Shown here: positions 15,782 to 25,880 of the stretch, in pieces
Position numbering within the stretch: position 1 is the stretch's first letter
Layout: each line of letters begins with the position of its first letter
Assembly: GCA_902537555.1 (NCBI GenBank)
Contig: CACBBR010000011.1
Coordinates: forward strand, 1 to 37,397
Source of the DNA: an uncultured Pelagibacteraceae bacterium
Lineage (GTDB): Bacteria; Pseudomonadota; Alphaproteobacteria; Pelagibacterales; Pelagibacteraceae
Length of the DNA stretch: 37,397 nucleotides
Direction: 5' to 3'
Program-made: the position numbers and the translations under genes
The notes under the pieces: model-generated
What the model saw: the letters and a program-made list of their open reading frames with translations, nothing else
Told to the model about the DNA's origin: nothing
Databases searched by the model: none

Positions 15782-16162
15782 TTATATTTTTCTGATATAA
15801 CCAACATTAGTAGTTTTAAAATGCTTGAAAGGGATATTTGTATCTTTTATTGCCTTGATAGTCTCTTCAGTAATATTTCCATAGACCTCTATTTCGAATC
15901 TATCCGCAATTTTGTTGTGCTTTTCAACATAAGCTTGGACTGGGACATTATTAAGATGATGCAGCATAGCTTCACTATTTCGGTAAACTTCACTCCAAGT
16001 AAATTCTAAAGGATCAGTTGGATCTTGATCGAAAGTATGAATAAGCATGTCTGGCTCTGATGCGTTAACAGCCTCATCAGCTTCTTTTGCTATCCTGAGA
16101 TACTCTTCAACTTTACCCTCTTTAACGCGTATTCTTGCAATTAAAATAAATGGGTTGGACAT
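15782..16162 (-). CDS. Antibiotic-biosynthesis-monooxygenase (ABM) fold protein
   Basis: A 126-residue protein resembling the dimeric alpha/beta-barrel ABM family (putative quinol monooxygenases such as YgiN): FILIARIRVKEGKVEEYLRIAKEADEAVNASEPDML at the N-terminus, DPLEFTWSEVYRNSEAMLHHLNNVPVQAYVEKHN in the middle. A C-terminal extension of about 40 residues (ITEETIKAIKDTNIPFKHFKT) goes beyond the minimal domain. The substrate is unknown. It follows pnp after 4 bases on the same strand, so it is probably transcribed at the end of the nusA-pnp operon. Confidence 0.7.
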   Translation of the reverse strand: MSNPFILIARIRVKEGKVEEYLRIAKEADEAVNASEPDMLIHTFDQDPTDPLEFTWSEVYRNSEAMLHHLNNVPVQAYVEKHNKIADRFEIEVYGNITEETIKAIKDTNIPFKHFKTTNVGYIRKI

Positions 16163-16166
16163 TTAT

Positions 16167-18239
16167 CTATATAGCAGCCTGCTTAATAGATAGTTTTACT
16201 TTTCCTCGATCAAATCCAATAACTTTTACTTTAACTTCGTCACCTTCTTTGACTACATCAGTAACTTTAGCAACTCTTTTGTCTGCAAGTTCTGAAATAT
16301 GAACTAATCCATCTTGTTTTCCTAAGAAATTTACAAAAGCACCAAATTCCATAATTTTCATAACTTTTCCGTTATAAATTTTATTTAACTCAGCTTTAGC
16401 AGTAATGTCTTTAATCATTTGCATTGCTTTATTTCTAGACTCTTCATCTGGAGCTGCTACAGTTACATCACCTTCGTCATTAACGTCAACTTTGGCACCT
16501 GATTTTTCTACTATTTCTCTAATAGTTGCCCCACCTTTTCCTATTACAGCAGCAATATCTTTTTTGTCTACAGTAATTTTTTCCATTTTCGGTGTATGTT
16601 TTCCAACATTATCTCTTGATTTAGAAAGTGCTTTGTTCATCTCACCTAAGATATGTATTCTTCCATCTTTAGCTTGATTCAAAGCTTGCTCCATGATCTC
16701 AAATGTAATTCCGGTAATTTTAATATCCATTTGTAGTGATGTGATCCCATCTTTGGTTCCAGCAACTTTAAAGTCCATATCTCCAAGATGATCTTCATCA
16801 CCAAGAATATCCGATAATACTGTAAAATCGTCACCTTCTTTTATCAAACCCATTGCAATTCCTGCAACTGGCTCTTTTATAGGAACACCTGCATCCATAA
16901 GCGCTAGAGAAGTTCCACAAACTGTTGCCATTGAGGATGAACCATTTGACTCAGTTATTTCTGATACAATTCTGAATGTATATGGAAAACTTTCTTTTGA
17001 TGGTAGTGACGAGTTAATTGCTCTCCATGCTAATTTTCCATGACCTATCTCTCTTCGACCTGTTCCAATTCTACCAGTTTCACCAACTGAGAACGGAGGA
17101 AAATTATAATGCAACATAAATCTTTCTTTTTGAAGACCATCTAAACTTTCAATTCTTTGTTCATCATCTGAAGTGCCTAAAGTAGTTGTAACAATTGCTT
17201 GAGTTTCACCTCTTGTGAATAACGCTGAACCATGTACTCTTGGCAATATACCAACTTCACACATTATTGGTCTCACATCAGCAAGACCTCGTCCATCAAT
17301 ACGATTTTTATTTTTTAATATGTCAGTTCTTACAATTGATTTTTCTAAATTTTTTAATTGGGAATTTACATCTAAATCTGTGTAATCTTCATTCTCCTCA
17401 TAAAGTTTTTTTGCTTTCTCTGTAATTTCAGAAATTTGATTAGATCTATCTTGTTTATCTCTTGTGGAGAATGCTTTTTTCAAATCTTCAGTAAATTCCT
17501 CTTCTAGTTTCTTTTTTATTTCAGAAAGATCTTTTTTCTCAACTGTCCATTCTGGTTTTCTGCATTCTTTTGCAAGATCTTCAATCATTTGAATTATAGG
17601 AATAAAACCTTCATGACCAAATTTTACTGCGTTTAACATTTCTTCCTCTGTTAAACCGTTCGCTTCTGACTCAACCATTAAAACTGCATCTTTAGTACCA
17701 GCAACTACTAAATCTAAATTTGACTCCTCTAATTCTTTCTTTGATGGGTTAAGCACATATTCTCCTTTAATAAAGCCAACTCTAGAGGCTCCCACAGGAC
17801 CCATAAAAGGCATACCTGATATAGCTAATGCAGCCGAAGAGGCAATTATTGATAAAATATCAGCCTCATTTTCTTTATCATAAGATATTACCGTTGGTAA
17901 AAGTTGTACCTCATTTTTAAATTCATCAGGGAACAGAGGTCTGATAGGTCTATCTATTAACCTTGATATTAAAGTCTCACTTTCAGTTGGTCTGGCTTCT
18001 CTTTTAAAATATCCACCTGGAATTTTACCAGCCGCATAATACTTTTCTTGGTAATTTACAGACAATGGAAAATAATCCATGTCTGGATTTACTTTCTTTG
18101 CACCAACTACTGTTGCTAAAACTACTGTTTCACCGCACTGAGCTATTATTGCACCATCTGCTTGTCTAGCTATTTTTCCTGTTTCTAAACTTATTTTTTT
18201 TCCACCTACTTCTATTTCTTTATTAATAACTTTAAACAT
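16167..18239 (-). CDS. pnp: Polyribonucleotide nucleotidyltransferase (PNPase)
   Basis: A 690-residue 3'-5' exoribonuclease, normal length. Two RNase PH domains (the first with [30 protein letters not shown], the second with [17 protein letters not shown] and [17 protein letters not shown]), then a KH domain ([16 protein letters not shown]) and an S1 domain ([16 protein letters not shown]...LVHISEL). It degrades mRNA phosphorolytically, often with RNase E. The ATG follows immediately on the rpsO TAA (TAAATG), the classic rpsO-pnp pair. Confidence 0.97.
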   Translation of the reverse strand: MFKVINKEIEVGGKKISLETGKIARQADGAIIAQCGETVVLATVVGAKKVNPDMDYFPLSVNYQEKYYAAGKIPGGYFKREARPTESETLISRLIDRPIRPLFPDEFKNEVQLLPTVISYDKENEADILSIIASSAALAISGMPFMGPVGASRVGFIKGEYVLNPSKKELEESNLDLVVAGTKDAVLMVESEANGLTEEEMLNAVKFGHEGFIPIIQMIEDLAKECRKPEWTVEKKDLSEIKKKLEEEFTEDLKKAFSTRDKQDRSNQISEITEKAKKLYEENEDYTDLDVNSQLKNLEKSIVRTDILKNKNRIDGRGLADVRPIMCEVGILPRVHGSALFTRGETQAIVTTTLGTSDDEQRIESLDGLQKERFMLHYNFPPFSVGETGRIGTGRREIGHGKLAWRAINSSLPSKESFPYTFRIVSEITESNGSSSMATVCGTSLALMDAGVPIKEPVAGIAMGLIKEGDDFTVLSDILGDEDHLGDMDFKVAGTKDGITSLQMDIKITGITFEIMEQALNQAKDGRIHILGEMNKALSKSRDNVGKHTPKMEKITVDKKDIAAVIGKGGATIREIVEKSGAKVDVNDEGDVTVAAPDEESRNKAMQMIKDITAKAELNKIYNGKVMKIMEFGAFVNFLGKQDGLVHISELADKRVAKVTDVVKEGDEVKVKVIGFDRGKVKLSIKQAAI

Positions 18240-18488
18240 TTACTTCCTTAAATTTAATTTTGTTAATACTGCTTTATAAGACTCAATTTTATTTTTCTTT
18301 AAATAGTCTAATAATTTTTTTCTTCTATTAACAGCTCTCAGAAGACCAACTGAAGAGTGTTTATCTTTTTTAAATTGCTTAATATGTTTGGATAAACTCT
18401 CAATTTTACCAGTTAATTGGGCAATTTGAACTTCAGAAGATCCAGTGTCTTTATCATGAATTTGAAGTTCTTTTATTTTCTGTTTCAT
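18240..18488 (-). CDS. rpsO: 30S ribosomal protein S15
   Basis: An 82-residue protein, a few residues shorter at the N-terminus than the usual 88-89; an in-frame stop just upstream excludes a longer start. Core S15 motifs are present: HDKDTGSSEVQIAQLTGKIESLSKHIKQFKKDKHSSVGLLRAVNRRKKLLDYLK. It binds the 16S central domain. A good AAGGA lies upstream of the ATG. The gap to rbfA is only 12 bases; truB, which usually lies here, is missing. Confidence 0.97.
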   Translation of the reverse strand: MKQKIKELQIHDKDTGSSEVQIAQLTGKIESLSKHIKQFKKDKHSSVGLLRAVNRRKKLLDYLKKNKIESYKAVLTKLNLRK

Positions 18489-18500
18489 TTTTTTCCTTAT

Positions 18501-18866
18501 TTATTTATTTGTTTGTTTAATTAAATTTTCGATTTTTTCTGCATAATCAAAAGAATCATCTTTTACAAAGAAAAGTTTTGGTAAGAATTTCATAATGATT
18601 TTTTTTGATAAAACTTTTCTAATAACAAAAGATGACATTTTTAATTTTTCAATTATTTCCTCTGTATTTTTTCCTCCTAAAGGCATCACGAATATTTTTG
18701 CAGTCTTCAAATCTGGTGACATTCTAACCTCAGTAACTGTAATTTCTCTTGTAGATAAGTTAGTTATTTTAGCTTCATCTCTTATAAAAAGTGTACCAAG
18801 AGCTTGTTTAATCATTTCACCTACTCTTAATTGCCTTTGTGTAATTGGTTTGCCTAAATGTTTCAT
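18501..18866 (-). CDS. rbfA: Ribosome-binding factor A
   Basis: A 121-residue RbfA. The family start QRQLRVGEMIKQALGTLFIRDE, ITVTEVRMSPDLKTAKIFVMPLGG and KLFFVKDDSFDYAEKIENL are visible. RbfA acts in late 30S maturation near the 16S 5' helix. Its ATG directly follows the infB stop (TAAATG arrangement), so translation is likely coupled. Confidence 0.93.
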   Translation of the reverse strand: MKHLGKPITQRQLRVGEMIKQALGTLFIRDEAKITNLSTREITVTEVRMSPDLKTAKIFVMPLGGKNTEEIIEKLKMSSFVIRKVLSKKIIMKFLPKLFFVKDDSFDYAEKIENLIKQTNK

Positions 18867-21089
18867 TTAAATCGTTCTTTCAGTAATTGTTGAATTGTAA
18901 ACTTCTATAATATCTTTTTTTTGGTAATCAGCGAAATCTTTAAGGGTAATTCCACATTCTAAACCTGCTGAAACTTGTTTGGTTTGATCTTTTTCCCTAA
19001 ATATTGAACTAATCTTTCCATTAAATATTATTGTACCATCTCTTATAACCCTCGCATTAGAGTTTTGAATTATTTCACCCTCAACAACCTTGGAGCCAGC
19101 TACTTTACCAACTTTTGATACTTTAAAAATTTCAAGTATCTCAGCACTGCCAATAATTTTTTCTTCAACATCAGGTGATAATAATCCACCCATTTTCTTT
19201 TTTATAAAATCAAGGACTTCATATATTATATTGTATGAAGAAATTGTAATTTTCTCTAGTTCTGCTCTTTTCTTTGCCTCTTTGCTTGGTTTTACGTTAA
19301 ATGCAATTATTACTGCATTTGATGCTTTTGCTAAAGTTACATCTGTTTCTGTAACCATACCTATATCAGACAAAAGTATCTTTGGTTTTACCTCATCGTG
19401 CTTAATTTGATTTATTGCATTTTTTATTGCCTCTGATGAACCATGCACGTCGGATTTAATAATGATATTTAATTCTTCAGAAACTGAGTTCTGGAAAGCG
19501 GAGTCCTGGGTAACAAAATTAAGAGGTACTTTTTGATCTTTTGCCTCTTGAACTCTAGCTTCACATAATGACTTAGCTTCTTTTTCACTAACTAAAACTA
19601 TAAAATCATCTCCTGATTTTGCTGCTCCATTAATACCAATTATTTCAATTGGGGTCGCAGGCTCAGCTATTTCAATATTTTTTCCATGATCATTTATAAT
19701 TGCCCTTATTTTTCCCCATTTAAGGCCACTAACAAAATAATCCCCTTTTTTTAATGTACCTGCAGTAACTATTATATTCGCGATAGGTCCTCTTCCAGTA
19801 TCAATTTTCGACTCTAAGACTATCCCCTTAGCATTTGTCTCAAAATCAGTTTTTAAGTCTAATAATTCTGCTTGTAACAAAATGGACTCTATTAACTTGT
19901 CTAAATTTTTTTTAGTTTTTGTAGAAATTTCAACCATCAGAGTATCACCAGATAAATCTTCAGCTATTAATTCATATTCTAGAAGTTGATTTTTTATTTT
20001 TTGAGGGTCTGCCTCTGGCAAATCACATTTGTTAATTGCAACAACTATTGGAACTTTAGCTGCTTTTGCATGCTTGATTGACTCAATAGTTTGTGGCTTA
20101 ACACCATCGTCTGCTGCCACAACTAGTACAACTATATCTGTTAGTTTGGAACCTCTGGCTCTCATCTCAGTGAAGGCTGCATGACCTGGAGTATCTATGA
20201 ATGTAATTTTCTTGTTTTGTTGGCTGATCTGATAAGCTCCTATGTGTTGCGTAATACCTCCAAACTCACCTGAAACTACATTTGCTTCTCTTAAAACATC
20301 TAGAACAGATGTTTTTCCATGATCTACGTGACCCATTACAGTAACTATTGGAGGTCGATTTTTTAAATTTTCAGATTTTACTTCCTTAATTTTTTCAATT
20401 ATTTCTTCAGCTTTTTTCTCTCTTATCGGGTTATGACCAAACTCTTTAACAAGATATTCTGCTGTGTCCGCATCTATTGTATGATTTATGGTTACCACTA
20501 CACCCATGCCAAGTAAGTGTTTAATAATACTTCCAGATTGTTCTGCCATTCTATTTGCAAGTTCTCTGATAGTTATAACCTCTGGAAGTTTTACTTCTCT
20601 CTTAATTTGTTTAAAATTGTTGTTATTTTCAGTTTGGGTAAGGTTCCGGTTTTCTTTTTGTTTTGCTCTCTTTAATGATGCTAAACTTCTTGATTTTGTT
20701 TCAGAATGATCATCACTTAAAGCTCTAGAAATTGTTAATTTTAATTCTCTTTTTTTTCCTAATATTTTATTTGATTTACTATCTTTTTGAGAAGTTTCAC
20801 CTTTTAACCTTCTTGTAGCTCTTTGTTCCGCTAATTTTCTTTTTTCAAAGTCTGAAGTAAGTGGTGTTGCAGAAGGTCTAGAAAAACTTTGTGATTTTGG
20901 TGATGTATTTCTACTTGTTTTAAAATTATTATTTTGGTTTTGTCTTAAATATTGTGATTTTCCATGAAATTTTGAGGTTTTCTTCTCAATTACTACTGTA
21001 TTTTTTGATTTTGATTTTGCTTCTTCAATACTATTAAAAGTTTTTTTTGAAGTTACAGATACAGATAACTTTAATTTTTTTTTTTCCAT
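18867..21089 (-). CDS. infB: Translation initiation factor IF-2
   Basis: A 740-residue translational GTPase. The first 150 or so residues are a lysine-rich, low-complexity N-terminal region; the conserved core follows with IF2_N ([23 protein letters not shown]), then the G domain with GHVDHGKTS (G1), [10 protein letters not shown] (G3) and NKCDLPEAD (G4), and C-terminal domains II-IV ending [18 protein letters not shown]. It brings initiator fMet-tRNA to the 30S subunit. It lies 10 bases after nusA; the ylxR gene often found between them is absent. Confidence 0.97.
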   Translation of the reverse strand: MEKKKLKLSVSVTSKKTFNSIEEAKSKSKNTVVIEKKTSKFHGKSQYLRQNQNNNFKTSRNTSPKSQSFSRPSATPLTSDFEKRKLAEQRATRRLKGETSQKDSKSNKILGKKRELKLTISRALSDDHSETKSRSLASLKRAKQKENRNLTQTENNNNFKQIKREVKLPEVITIRELANRMAEQSGSIIKHLLGMGVVVTINHTIDADTAEYLVKEFGHNPIREKKAEEIIEKIKEVKSENLKNRPPIVTVMGHVDHGKTSVLDVLREANVVSGEFGGITQHIGAYQISQQNKKITFIDTPGHAAFTEMRARGSKLTDIVVLVVAADDGVKPQTIESIKHAKAAKVPIVVAINKCDLPEADPQKIKNQLLEYELIAEDLSGDTLMVEISTKTKKNLDKLIESILLQAELLDLKTDFETNAKGIVLESKIDTGRGPIANIIVTAGTLKKGDYFVSGLKWGKIRAIINDHGKNIEIAEPATPIEIIGINGAAKSGDDFIVLVSEKEAKSLCEARVQEAKDQKVPLNFVTQDSAFQNSVSEELNIIIKSDVHGSSEAIKNAINQIKHDEVKPKILLSDIGMVTETDVTLAKASNAVIIAFNVKPSKEAKKRAELEKITISSYNIIYEVLDFIKKKMGGLLSPDVEEKIIGSAEILEIFKVSKVGKVAGSKVVEGEIIQNSNARVIRDGTIIFNGKISSIFREKDQTKQVSAGLECGITLKDFADYQKKDIIEVYNSTITERTI

Positions 21090-21099
21090 TTTCCATCTC

Positions 21100-22653
21100 T
21101 CAGTCTTTGTAAATTTTTTCTCTGGCTGACATAATTAAGTTATCAGCCTCAGTTTTTGATAAAGCGAAATCTTCAAGATAACCTTTAATTTTAATTCTTT
21201 CACCTTTGACAACATCATAGGTACCCGTAAGTTCATCAGATGCTAAATCAGCAAGGTCAGTTAAAGTTAATATTTTTTGCTCACCTAATGTTACTAACAT
21301 ACCAGGAGTTAAACCTTGATGATTAATTAAATCATTCTCTAGTCCAAGATCTTTAATTCTTTTTGAAATTTCTTCTTGGTCTTTTTGATAGAATTCTTTC
21401 GCTCTTTCAATCAACTCATTAGCTGTATCATTTTCAATTCCTTCAATCTTAACAAGAGCTTCTAAACTACTGTCTTTAATATCATCTATAGATGAAAATC
21501 CTTCAGCAACTAACAACTGGCCTAGAGTTTCATCTAATTCTAGATTTTTTACAATATTATCTGTTTTTTCCTTGAATTCTAGTTGTCTTCTCTCAGAGTC
21601 CTCTTGTTCTGTCATAATATTAATTTCGTAGTTTAATAATTTTGTAGCTAATCTTACATTCTGACCTCTTCTTCCGATAGCTTTACTTAGGTTTTCCTCA
21701 GTTAATATAACATCAAGTTTTTTAGAGTCATTATCAACATTTACTCTTTGTACCTCAGCAGGAGATAATGCATTCGCAACAACTACTGCGGGATCCTCTG
21801 ACCAGTTAACTATATCAATTTTTTCACCTTGAAGTTCATTTACTACAGCTTGAACTCTACTACCTCTCATACCAACACAGGCTCCAACTGGATCTAAAGA
21901 TGTATCAATTGCCTTGACACAAATTTTTGCCCTACTTCCAGGATCTCTTGAGGAAGACTTTATCTCGATTAAACCATCATAGATCTCTGGTACTTCTTGA
22001 ATAAATAATTTATCCATAAATTTGGGATGTGCTCTTGATAAAAATATTTGTTGACCCCTTGGTTCTCTTCGAACATCCAAACAATAAGCTTTAACACGGT
22101 CACCTGCTTTGATGTTTTCTCTAGGTATCATTTCATTCTTCTGAATTATTGCCTCTGTTCTTCCTAAATCAACAATCACGTTACCAAACTCTAACCTTTT
22201 AACTATTCCACTTAAAATTGTATCTTTTTTATCTATAAAGTCATTATATTGCCTCTCTCTTTCTGCCTCTCTAACGTTAAAACTAATTACTTGTTTAGCA
22301 GTTTGTGCAGCAATTCTTCCAAAATCAAATGATGGGAGAGGTTGGAGAACTTCATCTCCAATTTTCTTATTTCTATTTTCATCATTTAATCTTATTGCAT
22401 CATCTAGAGTGATTTCTATGTTTGAATTTTCCAGTTTTTCTACAATTAGTAGCTTTCTAAATATACCTATGTCTCCATTGTCTCTATTAATTTCTACTTT
22501 TATCTCGTTATCAGATCCAAACTTTGATTTTGCTGCTTTTGCAATTCCAGTCTCCATTGATCCAATAATGAGCTCTTTATCAATTGATTTCTCTAAAGCT
22601 ACAGCTTCTGCAATTCTTAATAATTCAAGTTTGTCTGCTCTTCTGTTTAACAT
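21100..22653 (-). CDS. nusA: Transcription termination/antitermination factor NusA
   Basis: A 517-residue protein. An N-terminal RNA-polymerase-binding domain is followed by an S1 domain (KKDTILSGIVKRLEFGNVIVDLGRTEAIIQK, about 130-190), two KH domains (GACVGMRGSRVQAVVNEL and KAIGRRGQNVRLATKLLNYEINI) and C-terminal helix-hairpin-helix repeats typical of proteobacterial NusA. It modulates pausing, intrinsic termination and antitermination. It heads nusA-infB-rbfA-rpsO-pnp; rimP, normally just upstream, is missing. Its start codon is only 15 bases after an intrinsic terminator-like hairpin in its own probable leader, with no clear Shine-Dalgarno. Confidence 0.97.
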   Translation of the reverse strand: MLNRRADKLELLRIAEAVALEKSIDKELIIGSMETGIAKAAKSKFGSDNEIKVEINRDNGDIGIFRKLLIVEKLENSNIEITLDDAIRLNDENRNKKIGDEVLQPLPSFDFGRIAAQTAKQVISFNVREAERERQYNDFIDKKDTILSGIVKRLEFGNVIVDLGRTEAIIQKNEMIPRENIKAGDRVKAYCLDVRREPRGQQIFLSRAHPKFMDKLFIQEVPEIYDGLIEIKSSSRDPGSRAKICVKAIDTSLDPVGACVGMRGSRVQAVVNELQGEKIDIVNWSEDPAVVVANALSPAEVQRVNVDNDSKKLDVILTEENLSKAIGRRGQNVRLATKLLNYEINIMTEQEDSERRQLEFKEKTDNIVKNLELDETLGQLLVAEGFSSIDDIKDSSLEALVKIEGIENDTANELIERAKEFYQKDQEEISKRIKDLGLENDLINHQGLTPGMLVTLGEQKILTLTDLADLASDELTGTYDVVKGERIKIKGYLEDFALSKTEADNLIMSAREKIYKD

Positions 22654-22667
22654 AATTTTTTAAAGCC

Positions 22668-22694
22668 AAAAAAAAATGGGCCTCAGCCCATTTT
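22668..22694 (-). terminator. Intrinsic terminator in the nusA leader (attenuator candidate / metK terminator)
   Basis: On the minus strand AAAATGGGC-TGAG-GCCCATTTT forms a 9-bp stem with a 4-base loop (22694-22673), and the T-run continues to nine consecutive Ts (22676-22668). This is the best intrinsic terminator in the window. It lies downstream of a candidate promoter and directly before the nusA ATG (22653), so it would terminate metK readthrough and could also attenuate nusA transcription. Confidence 0.8.
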
Positions 22695-22716
22695 GAAATT
22701 TTAACAATGTGCTAGA

Positions 22717-22744
22717 AATATAGTTATTTTTGTTTATTTTTCAA
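22717..22744 (-). promoter_or_regulatory. Candidate promoter for the nusA-infB-rbfA-rpsO-pnp operon
   Basis: On the minus strand TTGAAA (22744-22739) is followed after 16 bases by TATATT (22722-22717). The start of transcription would be near 22710, giving a leader of about 57 bases that contains the terminator hairpin. The -35 box begins 7 bases beyond the metK stop. Confidence 0.5.
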
Positions 22745-22750
22745 CAATAT

Positions 22751-23914
22751 TTACTTACTAAAAACCTCAGATTTATCTGTTTTTTCCCATGAAAATGATC
22801 CATCATTCTCTGGAATTCTTCCAAAATGTCCATAGGCAGCAGTTTTTTCATATATAGGTTTATTTAAACCAAGCATTTCTCTTATTCCTCTGGGACTTAA
22901 ATCAAAATTTTCTTTTATAAGTTTTTCTACATGCATATTTTTTTCTTCATCATTGTCAAACAGATCTACATAAATTGATAATGGCTTAGATACTCCAATC
23001 GCATAAGCTAATTGGATTAAACATTTGTCAGCAATCTTTGATGCAACAACATTCTTAGCTAAGTATCTAGATGCATATGCTGCAGATCTATCTACTTTTG
23101 TTGGATCTTTTCCAGAAAAAGCCCCTCCTCCATGAGGTGCAGCTCCACCGTATGTATCAACAATAATTTTTCTTCCGGTTAAACCACTGTCTCCGTCTGG
23201 ACCTCCAATTACAAAATTTCCAGTTGGATTGATGTAAATCTCTTTTTCATCAAGACTTCCTAGTAAATTTTTAGGTATAGATCTTTCTATATAAGGCATG
23301 CAAAGATCTTTTACTTGAGATAAGTTAACATCTTTAGAATGTTGTGTAGAAATAACTACTGATGTTACTGCAGCAGGCATACCATCTTTATATTGAATAG
23401 TAATTTGACTTTTTGAGTCTGGTTCTATCCCCTTTAATTTCCCTGATTTTCTATCTTCAGCCATGAGCCTTAAAATTTTATGAGAATAGTGAATTGGTGC
23501 TGGCATTAAAACATCTGTTTCGTTACACGCATAGCCAAACATTATTCCCTGGTCTCCAGCACCTTCATCTTTATTCCCAGCTGAGTCTACTCCCATAGCA
23601 ATATCAGCTGATTGTGAGTGTAGATGTGTTTCAATTTTAGTTTGTTCTTTCCAAGAAAAACCATCTTGATCATATCCAATATCTTTAATGCAATGCCTTA
23701 CTTTTGAAATTAATTCGTCTTGATTAAGTTCTGGCCCTCTTACCTCTCCTGCTAATACAACTTTATTTGTTGTTGTTAAAGTTTCACAAGCAACTCTTGC
23801 TTGTGGCTCAGAAGCTAAAAAAGTATCTACAACCATATCTGAAATTCTGTCACATACTTTATCTGGGTGTCCCTCTGACACTGACTCACTAGTAAATAAA
23901 AAATTCTTTTTCAT
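22751..23914 (-). CDS. metK: S-adenosylmethionine synthetase
   Basis: A 387-residue enzyme of normal length. Signature segments: [16 protein letters not shown] at the N-terminus, [58 protein letters not shown] and the C-terminal [25 protein letters not shown]. It makes SAM from methionine and ATP. The start codon overlaps the last base of the lnt stop. I saw no SAM riboswitch, and none is expected inside an operon. A promoter and terminator for the next unit lie immediately after it. Confidence 0.97.
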   Translation of the reverse strand: MKKNFLFTSESVSEGHPDKVCDRISDMVVDTFLASEPQARVACETLTTTNKVVLAGEVRGPELNQDELISKVRHCIKDIGYDQDGFSWKEQTKIETHLHSQSADIAMGVDSAGNKDEGAGDQGIMFGYACNETDVLMPAPIHYSHKILRLMAEDRKSGKLKGIEPDSKSQITIQYKDGMPAAVTSVVISTQHSKDVNLSQVKDLCMPYIERSIPKNLLGSLDEKEIYINPTGNFVIGGPDGDSGLTGRKIIVDTYGGAAPHGGGAFSGKDPTKVDRSAAYASRYLAKNVVASKIADKCLIQLAYAIGVSKPLSIYVDLFDNDEEKNMHVEKLIKENFDLSPRGIREMLGLNKPIYEKTAAYGHFGRIPENDGSFSWEKTDKSEVFSK

Positions 23915-25437
23915 TAATTCCCCCGTGTTTTAAAAAAAAAAATTAAACTAATATAAAAGGATAGAAAATAAAAGAAGATCTTATTACCATGAGAACTAAA
24001 GATAGTTTTATTGGACTTTTTGAGAGAGGTAATTTCAATAAATCCCTTGTCAGTTGTTAAATTCTTATCAACCACTTGACCTTTAGGATTTATAAAAGCT
24101 GAAATTCCATTGTTTGAGGATCTTATGAGAGGTTTTCCTTCCTCTATTGATCTAAAAATCGAGTGAGAAAAGTGTTGGTATGGACCGATAGAGTCTCCAA
24201 ACCAGCCATCCTCTGATATATTTAATATAAAATCATAGTTTTTTTTATTTTTATTAATTTTACCAGAGTAAATAACTTCGTAACATATAAGTGGGATAAA
24301 TTTATAGTTGTTCAATTGAATCGAATCTCTCTCTTTATCTGCCGAAAAAGACTGATAACCTTGGGTAATTTTTTTAAAACCTAGGTTACCCAATGTTTTT
24401 TCAAATGGTAAAAATTCTCCAAAAGGTACTAATTTATTTTTATTGTATCTTCCTAATATATTAAGTTCATTATCTAAAACTAAAAGTGAATTATAAATTT
24501 TTTTATTTTCATAAATATTCATACCTAAAATAATTTTATGTTTTTTTGAAAAACTATTTAAAAATAAATTTTTAAATTTTTTAAGATCCTCAAAATAAAT
24601 ATTTGAAAGAATGCCTTCTGGTAAAATAAATAGTGTTTCATTTTGTGGATTTGGATCAGCAATATCAATTAATTCAGATATTAATTTTCTAGGATTTTCA
24701 TTTATAAAATATCTATTAATATTAACATTGGGGGAAATTATCTTAATATTAAATCCTAAATCTTTATTTTCAGTCAATTCATAATTTTTTAAGTTTAAAT
24801 AGCCTATAAAATAATTAGTAAAAAATAATAATAAGGAGAGAAGAAATATACTTATTTTTAAATTTTTTTTGTAATTAAAAAATAAAATGGTTGGTAATAA
24901 AAATAATAAAACAATTATTGAATTAAATGCATAAGTGCCTGTTATAGAAAGTAATTGAATAAATTCTAAATGCTTTACAAAACTAAAAGAAATTAAATTC
25001 CACGGGAAACCTCCAAATATAAAACTTCTAATATATTCAAATATAGATAAAGAGGTAACTAATATTAAAATTGATAAAAAATTTTTTTTTGGATTTAAAA
25101 ATGAAAAAGTTAAAGTTGATAAACCATAAAATAATCCTAAAAACAATGGTATTAAAAATAAAGCAAATGGTATTAATGGTTTAAATGCGTCTTCAAATGT
25201 AAGCGAATTAGTTATCCAATATAAATTGGAAATAAAATAACTAAATCCAAACATCCATCCAATATTAAAAGATTTAAGTTTGTATTTAGAAAACTTTAAC
25301 AATATCCATAAAAGGGCGGGATAGGAAAAAAAGTTTAGATAAAATAAATTATAAGGTGGAAGACTATATGAAGAAATTAAGCCTATTAGAAATATGAATG
25401 AATATAATAAAATTTGATTTTTATAAATTAAAGTCAA
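23914..25437 (-). CDS. lnt: Apolipoprotein N-acyltransferase
   Basis: A 507-residue inner-membrane protein. The N-terminal third has about six hydrophobic helices; the nitrilase-fold periplasmic domain carries the expected triad: Glu in FILPEGILS, Lys in [12 protein letters not shown] and Cys in PLICYEVIY, with [18 protein letters not shown] and [11 protein letters not shown] after it. A final hydrophobic helix near the C-terminus anchors it. It adds the third acyl chain to lipoproteins. It overlaps ybeY by 4 bases; the corC gene that commonly separates them is absent. Confidence 0.95.
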   Translation of the reverse strand: MTLIYKNQILLYSFIFLIGLISSYSLPPYNLFYLNFFSYPALLWILLKFSKYKLKSFNIGWMFGFSYFISNLYWITNSLTFEDAFKPLIPFALFLIPLFLGLFYGLSTLTFSFLNPKKNFLSILILVTSLSIFEYIRSFIFGGFPWNLISFSFVKHLEFIQLLSITGTYAFNSIIVLLFLLPTILFFNYKKNLKISIFLLSLLLFFTNYFIGYLNLKNYELTENKDLGFNIKIISPNVNINRYFINENPRKLISELIDIADPNPQNETLFILPEGILSNIYFEDLKKFKNLFLNSFSKKHKIILGMNIYENKKIYNSLLVLDNELNILGRYNKNKLVPFGEFLPFEKTLGNLGFKKITQGYQSFSADKERDSIQLNNYKFIPLICYEVIYSGKINKNKKNYDFILNISEDGWFGDSIGPYQHFSHSIFRSIEEGKPLIRSSNNGISAFINPKGQVVDKNLTTDKGFIEITSLKKSNKTIFSSHGNKIFFYFLSFYISLIFFFKTRGN

Positions 25438-25880
25438 TTTACTTTATGAAAATATTTTAATATTAATTTTTCTTTTCTTAACATTTTATTGAAATCATTT
25501 AATTTTTTGTGATCATAACCAATCAAATGGAGATAACCATGTATCCACATTTTATCAAACTCTAAAAAAAAATTCGTCAATTTTGATCTATGTTTAATGA
25601 TTTCGTAACTAATTGCTATGTCACCCACATAAAGAATACTTTTATTTTTAATCTTGATAGGAAAAGATAAAACATCTGTGGTTTTATTTTTTTTTCTGAA
25701 TTTAAAATTTAAGTTTTTCATTTTTTTGTTATTGGTAAGAAGCACTGAAAATTCATGATTTTTTCTTTTAAAAAAAGGTACTTTAGATAAAATTTTAAGT
25801 CTTTTATTTAAGTAATCGTTAGGGTTTTTAATGTTTTTAATCCAATTTGAATGATCAGATATTACATTAGCCTTTATCAT
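25434..25880 (-). CDS. ybeY: Endoribonuclease YbeY
   Basis: A 148-residue metalloprotein with the diagnostic zinc motif HGYLHLIGYDH (three histidines) near the C-terminus and TTDVLSFP in the centre. YbeY is involved in 16S rRNA 3'-end maturation and ribosome quality control. It overlaps phoH and lnt by 4 bases each, indicating tight translational coupling. Confidence 0.95.
   Translation of the reverse strand: MIKANVISDHSNWIKNIKNPNDYLNKRLKILSKVPFFKRKNHEFSVLLTNNKKMKNLNFKFRKKNKTTDVLSFPIKIKNKSILYVGDIAISYEIIKHRSKLTNFFLEFDKMWIHGYLHLIGYDHKKLNDFNKMLRKEKLILKYFHKVN

Noticed and set aside
22654-22750. SAM riboswitch near metK
   Set aside because: The only structured element lies downstream of metK, and is a simple hairpin with a T-run; no aptamer-like pairing was seen upstream of metK, where lnt overlaps directly.
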